A stretch of DNA of 33,374 bases from Bacteriovorax sp. (lineage in GTDB: Bacteria > Bdellovibrionota > Bacteriovoracia > Bacteriovoracales > Bacteriovoracaceae), in the NCBI GenBank assembly GCA_014378525.1, contig JACMNL010000011.1, positions 1 through 33,374 on the forward strand. Reading direction: 5' to 3'. The stretch's first letter is position 1, and every line of letters starts with the position of its first letter. The translations under genes and the position numbers were made by a program. Positions 24,057-31,028 of the stretch are shown one piece after another. A model generated the notes under the pieces. It searched no databases. It was not told the origin of the DNA and saw only the letters and a list, made by a program, of their open reading frames with translations.

Positions 24057-24836
24057 ATGATAAATTTTAAGTCTTATCAAAAATTTATTATATTAATAAT
24101 TATTCTGGGTTTATCATTGCCCTCATATGCACGTAACATTAGCATTTGTATGGCCGACCGAGATTACCCGCCATTATTCTTTTTAAAACATGAAGGTCAA
24201 TCACAGTGGTTGATTAGAAAGGCAATAGAACGTCATGGAGACACTGTTACATTTGAGCCCGTTCCTTGGAAGAGATGTCTTAATGGCCTGAGAACTGGTA
24301 AATTCAGTGCAGCGTTTCCAGTAGCTTCTAATTCTAATTTTTTATCTGTATATGCTTTTCCATTAGTTGCAGGAAAAGTAGATTCAAAAAGAAAGTTAGC
24401 TCATGTCAATCATATGATTATGCGAAAAAAACTCAGTAAGACTTACTGGGATGGAAAAAAATTCACGAAACCAAGCTCGCCCAATATATTGACTCCTTCT
24501 GGAATAGTTATAAATATGAAAAGTCTAGCTGATTTAGGTATAGTGGGAAGTGAAAGTGCACAACATGAAGATCAAATCTTTCGAATGTTATCCTTAGGCC
24601 GGGCAGACTTGGCCATTATCCAACAATCGATTGCTGAGGATTTGCTGCAAAAGGATGAATTCAAAAACAAACTTGAAATATTGCCAATTCCTTTTATTTC
24701 ATTTGATCTTTACCTCGTCTTTAGTAAATCATTTTATAAAAAGGAATCTGTCTTCTCAGAAGCCATTTGGAATGAATTAAAACTTCTTCGCTCTTCACCA
24801 GAATGGAAAAAACTTTCGCCAACACTGGCCCATTAA
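24057..24836 (+). CDS. Periplasmic solute-binding protein-like (SBP family 3)
   Basis: A 259-residue exported protein with a signal peptide ('FIILIIILGLSLPSYA'). The mature part starts with 'ICMADRDYPPLFF', followed by 'FEPVPWKRCLNGLRTGKFSAAFP' and, near the end, 'LGRADLAIIQQ' and 'FDLYLVFSKSF'. These follow the pattern of the amino-acid-type (family 3) solute-binding fold. There is no transporter gene nearby; stand-alone members are common and often bind unknown ligands. ATG at 24057 is chosen over the in-frame GTG two codons upstream, though no strong ribosome site favours either. It marks the right-hand end of the AT-rich patch. Confidence 0.7.
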   Translation: MINFKSYQKFIILIIILGLSLPSYARNISICMADRDYPPLFFLKHEGQSQWLIRKAIERHGDTVTFEPVPWKRCLNGLRTGKFSAAFPVASNSNFLSVYAFPLVAGKVDSKRKLAHVNHMIMRKKLSKTYWDGKKFTKPSSPNILTPSGIVINMKSLADLGIVGSESAQHEDQIFRMLSLGRADLAIIQQSIAEDLLQKDEFKNKLEILPIPFISFDLYLVFSKSFYKKESVFSEAIWNELKLLRSSPEWKKLSPTLAH

Positions 24837-25050
24837 TTATTTTCTTAAAAATTAGAACATCTACAATATTTAATACAGCATAAACTTTTTTATAACTTGA
24901 ATTGCGCTATTTTTGCATCTATTCGAAGTAACTGCGATTGTGGACTTCGCACAACGGCGCTACTCAAACTCGATTGCGAACTTAACTTCCTTATGTCACA
25001 CTTTTTGAGTTGAGTACTTTTATAATTGAAGGAATCTGGAGACTTTAAAA

Positions 25051-25695
25051 ATGAAAAACAATAATTCTATTCCAACAATCACAGCTTTTAAAAGTTCTCC
25101 TGATCGTGGAAGAGGGCTCGCTCGCGATTTCCGCGTACGCTGGGCCCTCGAAGAAGTCGGACAATCTTATAATGTTCAGCTTGAAACATTTGAAGAATTA
25201 AAAAAGCCACCCTATCTTGCGCTTCAACCTTTTGGACAAATTCCTGCTTATAAAGAAAACGATTTAGTGCTGTTTGAATCAGGTGCAATCATTTTTCATA
25301 TTGCTGAAAAACATTCCGGACTATTGCCTGCTGAAGAAAATGCAAGAGCGCGTGCAATTGCATGGATGTTTTGTGCGCTTAATACTGTTGAAATGCCAGT
25401 CGTTGAGTTTTCAACATTCTTTTTCTTTGAAAAAGATAAAAGTTGGTACAATGACAGGTTACCACTAGCGGAAGAACGGATTCATTCTATGTTAAAAAAA
25501 CTTTCTACTCAGCTTGGTAGTTCGGACTGGCTCGAAGGTGATTTCAGTGCAGGGGATCTTTTAATGGTCACTGTTTTGAGAAGACTTGAAAGTTCAGGCG
25601 TCCTTAAATCGTATCAAAATATTTGCGGTTATATTTTCCGTGCGGAAGCTCGTCCTGCTTACCAGCGTGCGTTTGCAGCTCAGCTGGCGGTTTAA
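25051..25695 (+). CDS. Glutathione S-transferase family protein
   Basis: A 214-residue GST-fold protein. The N-terminal thioredoxin-like domain (about 10-88) contains the cis-Pro region 'PFGQIPAY' and the glutathione-gamma-glutamyl contact 'ESGAI'. The C-terminal domain is all-helical ('WLEGDFSAGDLLMVTVLRRL' is the usual N-capping segment). Family members conjugate or reduce electrophiles with glutathione in the cytoplasm; the catalytic Ser/Cys/Tyr is not obvious here. GGAG lies nine bases upstream of the ATG. A strong hairpin terminator follows. Confidence 0.9.
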   Translation: MKNNNSIPTITAFKSSPDRGRGLARDFRVRWALEEVGQSYNVQLETFEELKKPPYLALQPFGQIPAYKENDLVLFESGAIIFHIAEKHSGLLPAEENARARAIAWMFCALNTVEMPVVEFSTFFFFEKDKSWYNDRLPLAEERIHSMLKKLSTQLGSSDWLEGDFSAGDLLMVTVLRRLESSGVLKSYQNICGYIFRAEARPAYQRAFAAQLAV

Positions 25696-25754
25696 ACGGA
25701 TACATTAAAAATTTGATTCATCGTTAAAAGTCACGCTTCAACGTTGAAACTAAA

Positions 25755-25783
25755 AGGGCACTGCCCTATTCAAGCAGTGCCCT
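25755..25783. terminator. Bidirectional intrinsic terminator
   Basis: A perfect 10-bp stem (AGGGCACTGC/GCAGTGCCCT) with a 9-base loop lies between convergent genes. On the plus strand a T-rich stretch (AAAATTATTTTTTT) follows within a few bases, ending the GST transcript. On the minus strand TTTT follows, serving the small Cys-protein gene. It is the clearest intrinsic terminator in the window. Confidence 0.85.
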
Positions 25784-25788
25784 CAAAA

Positions 25789-26082
25789 TTATTTTTTTGC
25801 TTCTTCTTTTTTCTCAGCTTTCTTTTCTTTTACATCTTCATGTAAAGTTTTTAACGATGATTTACATCCTTCGCTGATTTTGAAATCTTTTTTATGTTCT
25901 TTTCTGTAAGCACCAAGACATTTTAAAAGTCCAGTTCCTACTTTCTCATTTCCGCATCCTGCAACCTGGGCTTCCTGAGTACAAGCAGCATCTACTGCCT
26001 GAGCGTCTGGTTTTTTGCTTTCGCCTGCTGCCATAGCTGCTGACATTGATAAGATCATGATAGCTGATAGTAATGTTTTCAT
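25789..26082 (-). CDS. Small secreted cysteine-containing protein
   Basis: A 97-residue protein with a clear signal peptide ending 'SAAMAAG'. The mature part has four Cys in 'AACTQEAQVAGC', 'LLKCLGAYRK' and 'EGCKSSL'. This spacing and the 'G.LKCL' segment resemble cysteine-rich GLG1-type repeats, a family of short helical disulfide modules. The tail is Lys/Glu-rich ('KEKKAEKKEEAKK') and probably helical. A ribosome site (GGAG) lies just upstream of the ATG. Function unknown; location should be periplasmic. It ends at the shared terminator. Confidence 0.75.
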   Translation of the reverse strand: MKTLLSAIMILSMSAAMAAGESKKPDAQAVDAACTQEAQVAGCGNEKVGTGLLKCLGAYRKEHKKDFKISEGCKSSLKTLHEDVKEKKAEKKEEAKK

Positions 26083-26186
26083 TTGAGACTCCTATACGCC
26101 TCGTTCATTCGTGGCATAAATTAATGTTAAGCCTCGCACATTAAAAAAGAGTGCAGATTTGATTAATTTTTTTTAATGTATTAACT

Positions 26187-26978
26187 ATGCACTATTACAA
26201 AACAATCATTCAATACGAGGGTACTAAATACGCTGGATTTCAATGGCAGAATGGAATTGCAACAGTCCAAAGTGAATTTAATACAGCTCTCTCAAGCCTG
26301 ATTTCCGGCAAAACGACGACCATGGCCGCTTCCAGAACAGATACCGGAGTTCATGCACACATGCAGGTTGTGAAAATAAGTTCTGAAAATCAAATCAACA
26401 CTTCAGCTTTTTTAAAATCATTTAACGAATTATTACCACGAGAGATCAGATGCCTTTCGATAGAAATTTGTGACGGCCTGTTCAGACCTGCGGCCGAATC
26501 ACTTTCAAAAGAGTACAGATATTTTTTTACGAATAAAACAAAGGTTTCAAAAGAAGAGACTCAGTTTGTCGCAAACATTGCAAATAAGCTTGATATCGAA
26601 GCAATGAGGACTTGTATCCTGGCACTCACTGGTGATCATGATTTTTGTAATTTTTATTCCAGCGGTAGTAATGTGAAGACAACGATCAGAAAAGTTTTTT
26701 CATGTGAATTAACCTTGGTTAATCCAAAGGACATTTTACCAGTTGATGGTTTATTTCAAATCCCTGAAGAACTTAATGAGTGTTATCAGTTTAAAATTGA
26801 AGCGAGTGGATTTTTAAAGCAGATGATCAGACATCTTATAAGCTCACTATGGATGGTTGGAAGCGGAAAATTATCAACTGCAGATTTTATTCAATTATTA
26901 GACGGACCTAAGAATGATAAACATTTATGGAAAGTGGCCTCTGCAAATGGACTTTTTCTCTATAAGATAAATTATTAA
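26187..26978 (+). CDS. truA: tRNA pseudouridine(38-40) synthase
   Basis: A 263-residue TruA enzyme, converting uridines 38-40 in the tRNA anticodon stem-loop to pseudouridine. The catalytic Asp is Asp52 in 'ASRTDTGVHA', the family signature. 'KEYRYFF', 'GDHDFCNFYSSG' and 'GFLKQMIRHLISSLW' are the other conserved blocks. Length is normal. No clear Shine-Dalgarno precedes the ATG, but that Met gives the standard 'YKTIIQYEGTKYAGFQWQ' N-terminus. Its TAA overlaps the stop of the convergent acidic small gene by 4 bp. Confidence 0.95.
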   Translation: MHYYKTIIQYEGTKYAGFQWQNGIATVQSEFNTALSSLISGKTTTMAASRTDTGVHAHMQVVKISSENQINTSAFLKSFNELLPREIRCLSIEICDGLFRPAAESLSKEYRYFFTNKTKVSKEETQFVANIANKLDIEAMRTCILALTGDHDFCNFYSSGSNVKTTIRKVFSCELTLVNPKDILPVDGLFQIPEELNECYQFKIEASGFLKQMIRHLISSLWMVGSGKLSTADFIQLLDGPKNDKHLWKVASANGLFLYKINY

Positions 26979-27169
26979 TACTCATCATCACCGTCGACAA
27001 TTTTCCCCACTACCAGAGCAATTGTCTCAGCATCCACTCTCGCCTTTTTCATAAGCAAAATTGCGCGCTCAATATCATCCGAGTCGATAGCATCAAAAAA
27101 ATCTTCTACGAGATCAAGCTCTGCAAGTTGTTCTAAAACTAAAGTACCTTCGAAGTCATCTTCATCCAT
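26975..27169 (-). CDS. Small acidic protein of unknown function
   Basis: A 64-residue protein, strongly acidic (starting 'MDEDDFEG', ending 'VDGDDEY') with helical segments between. Not recognised. The start at 27169 is chosen because GAGAGG lies five bases upstream; the frame is open to 27196 but without a ribosome site. The stop shares 4 bp with truA. It has no signal peptide and may be a small adaptor or regulator, but nothing shows this directly. Confidence 0.6.
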   Translation of the reverse strand: MDEDDFEGTLVLEQLAELDLVEDFFDAIDSDDIERAILLMKKARVDAETIALVVGKIVDGDDEY

Positions 27170-27286
27170 TTTTACCTCTCGAAGACTTTGCCTCATGATT
27201 TTTCAAATTACAAGATACAGCTGGTCTTTAATAAAACTTCCACATTTTTTGCGGACAAATCTTTCAGGCAAAGTTATAAATAAAGA

Positions 27287-27790
27287 ATGGAAAAACCAAC
27301 ATTCGTCGGAAACTATAAAGACTTTATCGAAGCAGACAACAGCCATTACAAAGGAAGCGACGAGCTTCTTAGCATTGGAAGTCCAATAGGTAAAAAACTT
27401 GGACTAAAAAAAATTGGCATTCACATAGAGACATTGCCTCCCGGGCGCAGGACTTCCTGGCCCCACGCAGAGAGTGCGGAAGAAGAGTTTGCCTATGTCA
27501 TTGAAGGTAATCCTGATGTCTGGATTGATGGAAACATTCATGCACTTAAGCCGGGTGATTTTGTTGCATTTCCATCCGGAACAGGAATTGCGCATGCTTT
27601 TTTAAATAATACAGAATCTACATGTCTTCTTTTAGTTGGCGGTGAAGCTAATAAAGATGAAAATAAAATATTTTATCCAATGCACCCTGAACGAAATCTT
27701 CAATGTAAAGAGAGTGGACATCTATGGGATGATTATCCGGCAAGAGAACTGGGACCTCACGATGGAATTCCCAAAATTATAAAAGACTAA
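27287..27790 (+). CDS. Cupin-domain protein
   Basis: A 167-residue single-domain cupin. Metal-ligand motif 1 is 'HAESAEEEFAYVIEG' (His60, Glu62 and Glu66 region) and motif 2 is 'PSGTGIAHAFLN' (His103). The fold is a small beta barrel binding a metal; substrate and reaction are not predictable, as cupins include dioxygenases, isomerases and non-enzymatic binders. It is cytoplasmic, with no signal peptide. The ribosome site is weak. The stop overlaps that of the convergent small secreted gene by 4 bp. Confidence 0.85.
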   Translation: MEKPTFVGNYKDFIEADNSHYKGSDELLSIGSPIGKKLGLKKIGIHIETLPPGRRTSWPHAESAEEEFAYVIEGNPDVWIDGNIHALKPGDFVAFPSGTGIAHAFLNNTESTCLLLVGGEANKDENKIFYPMHPERNLQCKESGHLWDDYPARELGPHDGIPKIIKD

Positions 27791-28143
27791 TTGGGAATGA
27801 GAGACTCTCCCAGTGCACTACCTGAAAACTTCACACTGTCACTTAAGTAAGAACTTCCACTTGGTGACATGGAGAAGCTTGGAATTTCCAGGCCCAGTTT
27901 GAAAGCATCTTTCTTTTTTAATTTTTTAAGCACCAGAGCGATCTTATCAAATGACTCTTTATCACTCTTAACGATATCGACAAAAAAGTAAGAATCCTTC
28001 GGGCCGTTTCCAGCATGAAGCTTCAATTCAAATTTATCATTTTTCCCCTGCTTCATTTCAATCACGGAAACATCATCAAGCTTAGCTGCGTAAGCCGAAT
28101 TGATTGTTAAACTAAGGATCATAATTTTTAAAAAAATTTTCAT
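27787..28143 (-). CDS. Small secreted protein of unknown function
   Basis: A 118-residue exported protein with signal peptide 'MKIFLKIMILSLTINSAYA'. The mature part is Lys/Asp-rich, then Ser/Gly-rich near the end ('SMSPSGSSYLSDSVKFSG'). No family recognised. The frame extends far upstream inside the neighbouring hydrolase gene, but that stretch is the shadow of the other frame; the true start is the ATG at 28143, one base past the hydrolase stop. The two are therefore probably one operon and both exported, suggesting partner proteins. Confidence 0.65.
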   Translation of the reverse strand: MKIFLKIMILSLTINSAYAAKLDDVSVIEMKQGKNDKFELKLHAGNGPKDSYFFVDIVKSDKESFDKIALVLKKLKKKDAFKLGLEIPSFSMSPSGSSYLSDSVKFSGSALGESLIPN

Positions 28144-28144
28144 A

Positions 28145-28894
28145 TTACTTACCCAATACTTCAGAGTTTTGTTGTTCACTATTATGATTTGAATCAGATG
28201 CATCTTTTCTGTAATTTCTTCCAGTATCATTAATTTTTTCATCTTTAAGAATACTTTTTTTAAGCGGTCCAGCAGCAAGCTCGAGTGCAACAACCTGCAT
28301 ATTATCCACTTCCTTAAACTTACAGTCAGCACATGTTGGAGTGAAGTTATAATGATGGTCGTAAGGATAAATGAACTCTTTATAGTTGAAGTCTGCAATA
28401 CCTTTACTGTAGGCGATAACATTATAGTTGCTGTCTAATGATCCGCTGATACTGTCGAGAACACACGCACCACCATTAGCGCCGGTGATTATTAAGCTCT
28501 TAACATTTTTACTTTCAAGGAAAGCAACAAGCTCTGCTTTATGCTTATTGTATGAATCAAACATACCGTCTGTATTTTTTAAAAAGATTTTAGCATCAGG
28601 GTAACCTTCAACTTCTTTTTTCAAATCATCATTTGTATTTCCAAACCCTTCATACTCTAAAAAAATGATCGGAATTTTAGCCGCTTTCGCAAGTTTGATG
28701 GCCTCAAGCTGGTTTCTTAAAACTTCCTGAACTTTTTTCTTATTTTCTTCGTCATCCGAATATCCACCACGTGTAACAAACATGGCCTGCATATCGATGA
28801 TTACCAGAGCGTCTTTGTCGCCCATTGGTGCGGCAGATGCAACTCTCGTAAATGATAATAAAATGAGCAGAGAAATAAGCGATAAAAATTTCAC
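28145..28894 (-). CDS. Secreted isochorismatase-family (cysteine) hydrolase
   Basis: A 249-residue protein with signal peptide 'MKFLSLISLLILLSFTRVASAA', beginning at GTG 28894; an upstream TTG at 28909 in frame would only add residues before the signal. The catalytic triad of the isochorismatase/nicotinamidase superfamily is visible: Asp34 in 'VIIDMQ', Lys106 in 'IFLKNTDG' and Cys144 in 'GANGGACVLDS'. The C-terminal 40 residues are Lys/Asn/Ser-rich and look disordered. Most family members are cytoplasmic, so export is notable; the substrate is unknown. A LysR regulator lies just upstream on the same strand and a small secreted protein just downstream. Confidence 0.82.
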   Translation of the reverse strand: MKFLSLISLLILLSFTRVASAAPMGDKDALVIIDMQAMFVTRGGYSDDEENKKKVQEVLRNQLEAIKLAKAAKIPIIFLEYEGFGNTNDDLKKEVEGYPDAKIFLKNTDGMFDSYNKHKAELVAFLESKNVKSLIITGANGGACVLDSISGSLDSNYNVIAYSKGIADFNYKEFIYPYDHHYNFTPTCADCKFKEVDNMQVVALELAAGPLKKSILKDEKINDTGRNYRKDASDSNHNSEQQNSEVLGK

Positions 28895-28949
28895 ACGAAC
28901 CCCGGGCAAGCGTTTAACACCGTCTCGGGATTCAAAAAAAATTCTTTAT

Positions 28950-29846
28950 TTAAAATTCCAGGTCTGGAACCAGATGTTTTAAAAATGTACGTGCTGTGAG
29001 GCTTAGGGTCTTGCCTTTTGGACGTGCCAGCCACAGATGGAACTCGTGAATGTGCTCTACGGGTATTTCAAAGAGCTCCCCTTTTGCGATCTCATCTTTC
29101 ACCATAAAGGTTGTGAGGTAGGCCACGCCTTCACCCGCGAGGCAATAGCGTTTTTGAGACTCCTGGCTATTCACTTCAAAGCCAATTGGTGGAAGTTCAC
29201 CGAATAGTTCAATTAATACCTGCGAGGCCCTGCGCTCCATTGAAGCACCGATAGTGCTGATGTATCCATATTTGGTAATAAGTTTGCGAAGAGTTTTTTC
29301 GTTACTTGATGATTTATTTTCTTTCCATATATCGGGATGGCAAACCAGCGACATGCTTTCAGGATGAAGACGACGAAATTCAATTTGTGGTGTATTGATT
29401 TTGGCAAACATCAAAGCGAATTCGCAATCAGTTGTTAAAAGCATAGTTGCAATTTCATCAGGAGTCCCAGAACGAATGCTGGGTACAACTTTAGGATTCT
29501 GGCGACGGAACTCATGAAGTGAATCAGGAAGAAAATGATTGATGACATGATCGGAAGCCGCGAATCTTAAAAAGCCTTCACACTTATCCTGAATACCACG
29601 GCAAAGATTTTCAATTTCTTTTTCTGTCTGAAAAAGTTGTTCACACAATCTGAAAACATCGATACCTTTAGGAGTGAGTGTTACACCATGTTTCGAACGG
29701 TCGAAAAGCACTACACCTTCGTTTTCTTCCAGCAGGTTTACAGAGCGGCTTAAGGCCGACTGACTGATGTTTAATTTTTTCGCTGACTCTGAAAATTTTC
29801 CATCCTTTGCCACTTGATAGAAAACTCGAAGGTAATTTAATTCCAT
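28950..29846 (-). CDS. LysR-type transcriptional regulator
   Basis: A 298-residue LysR-family regulator: winged helix-turn-helix at residues about 1-60 ('FSESAKKLNISQSALSRSVNLLE') and a substrate-binding-like effector domain after about 88. The ligand is unknown. ATG at 29846 is preferred because it yields the typical 'MELNYLRVFYQVAK' start and is spaced 8 bases from GTGG; an ATG at 29858 in frame is also possible. It is divergent from the secreted-protein gene at 29976 and sits upstream of the isochorismatase-like gene on its own strand, so either could be its target. Confidence 0.9.
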   Translation of the reverse strand: MELNYLRVFYQVAKDGKFSESAKKLNISQSALSRSVNLLEENEGVVLFDRSKHGVTLTPKGIDVFRLCEQLFQTEKEIENLCRGIQDKCEGFLRFAASDHVINHFLPDSLHEFRRQNPKVVPSIRSGTPDEIATMLLTTDCEFALMFAKINTPQIEFRRLHPESMSLVCHPDIWKENKSSSNEKTLRKLITKYGYISTIGASMERRASQVLIELFGELPPIGFEVNSQESQKRYCLAGEGVAYLTTFMVKDEIAKGELFEIPVEHIHEFHLWLARPKGKTLSLTARTFLKHLVPDLEF

Positions 29847-29864
29847 AATTTCATCCACTTAATC

Positions 29865-29905
29865 AATCATTCTACATTTTAGAAGGTCATCTATTAATCA
29901 TTCTA
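29865..29905. promoter_or_regulatory. Putative operator between divergent LysR and secreted-protein genes
   Basis: The 10-base sequence AATCATTCTA occurs twice (29865-29874 and 29896-29905) with 31 bp between starts, close to three helical turns, in the 129-bp divergent intergenic region. The first copy also starts an inverted repeat TTCTA-N5-TAGAA (29870-29884). LysR-type regulators often bind such paired sites in the promoter they share with a divergent target. The binding is inferred, not shown. Confidence 0.4.
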
Positions 29906-29975
29906 ATTTTCAAAATGCGCGAAGTAAAATAAATAGTCCTTGAAAGAAAAAATGAACTTTAAAAAGGATGCTCAA

Positions 29976-30515
29976 ATGAAACAATTAATCACTCTAATTA
30001 TCTTTTCAGTACTCTCAACTGCAGCAAGCGCTCACCCGGGTGGAAACAAGCTTGTTTGTAAGTCAGCTAAGAACTCAGGTTCAAAACAAAAAGTTGAACT
30101 ATCTCTTTCACGTGCTAACGGTGTTGGTTGGGTTAACCCTACTATTGAAGTGACTGTAGACGGCAAAAAATTTCAACTAACAACTCCTGATGAAATGAAT
30201 AACTACGGAACAACTTTTCATAACTCTCCACTGCAAACAATTATGGTAACTGCTGAAGTTCCATATGAAGACAATGTGAACGCCGGATATTTTTCTGTCG
30301 TAGGAATGCCTGCAACTGTAAAAGCTTTCGATATGGACGGTAAACCTGTTAAGTGGAGCCTGGAAGCTGAAAAAGACGACTGCAATGATTCAAATGGAAG
30401 TGCAACTTTTCAGGGAATCATTCACGGTAACTTCAACGTAGAAAAAACAGATGTAAATGTTGATGCACAAATCATGGACTGTGTGCTTACTTACAATTCT
30501 GGAATGGCCTGTTAA
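29976..30515 (+). CDS. Secreted protein of unknown function
   Basis: A 179-residue protein with signal peptide 'MKQLITLIIFSVLSTAASA'. ATG at 29976 is preceded by AAGGA at good spacing; the frame's earlier TTG at 29940 would bury the signal peptide and is not used. The mature part starts 'HPGGNKLVCKSAKNSGSK', is strand-rich, and has four Cys, two of them in the C-terminal 'MDCVLTYNSGMAC', likely forming disulfides. No family recognised. The next gene downstream, 24 bp on, encodes another small secreted protein with similar layout. Confidence 0.75.
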   Translation: MKQLITLIIFSVLSTAASAHPGGNKLVCKSAKNSGSKQKVELSLSRANGVGWVNPTIEVTVDGKKFQLTTPDEMNNYGTTFHNSPLQTIMVTAEVPYEDNVNAGYFSVVGMPATVKAFDMDGKPVKWSLEAEKDDCNDSNGSATFQGIIHGNFNVEKTDVNVDAQIMDCVLTYNSGMAC

Positions 30516-30539
30516 TTAAAAAACACTTAGGGAGTCTTT

Positions 30540-30992
30540 ATGAAAAGAATATTATTACCGGTTATATTAGTTCTAAATTTTTTCTCTACGAACGCATTTG
30601 CAACTCATGCATATAGAAGTGAAAACTGTATTTCAGCAATACACACGCTGAACTACACAGGAAATTATCCCATCGGTGGACTTTATTCTATGTCACTTAC
30701 AGGCCAGGACATGAATGTTCCCGCTCTTCCACTTTGGGATGATCCGGAAAATCCAAATACACTGAACGATGCAGATGTATTAATGAGCAATGTAGAATCA
30801 AAGATTATCAAAAAAGGTCCGTCATCAAACGATTGCGGATTCGATCATGAAGAATGGACAAGTGAAACGACTATCGTTATCAATGCTATTAATGATGATG
30901 CCTCAAAAAAATTAGGTTTAAAGCAGGGAGATACGCTTACACTTATTTGCGAAGAATCTACTGATTATCCAAACGGTAGTGACTGCAACTGA
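30540..30992 (+). CDS. Secreted protein of unknown function
   Basis: A 150-residue protein with signal peptide 'MKRILLPVILVLNFFSTNAFA'. AGGGAG lies five bases upstream of the ATG. The mature part is acidic, with four Cys (in 'ENCISA', 'NDCGFD', 'LICEES' and 'SDCN') likely paired as disulfides. No family recognised. It lies 24 bp after another secreted-protein gene on the same strand and probably shares its transcript. A convergent metallopeptidase gene begins its stop 36 bp downstream. Confidence 0.75.
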   Translation: MKRILLPVILVLNFFSTNAFATHAYRSENCISAIHTLNYTGNYPIGGLYSMSLTGQDMNVPALPLWDDPENPNTLNDADVLMSNVESKIIKKGPSSNDCGFDHEEWTSETTIVINAINDDASKKLGLKQGDTLTLICEESTDYPNGSDCN

Positions 30993-31028
30993 AGCCTTAA
31001 TTTACAGAATCATCTGTTGAAACACTTA

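Noticed and set aside
24837..25050. Possible small RNA or small gene in the 213-bp gap before the GST gene
   Set aside because: Only weak short inverted repeats are visible (such as TTGTG-N7-CACAA); no start, terminator or promoter I can support.
25737..25748. 12-bp palindrome TTCAACGTTGAA
   Set aside because: It is short, occurs once beside a terminator, and no regulator is suggested by the context.
28144..28422. A long N-terminal extension of the small secreted protein at 27787-28143
   Set aside because: It is the out-of-frame shadow of the isochorismatase-like gene; the signal peptide starts at 28143.
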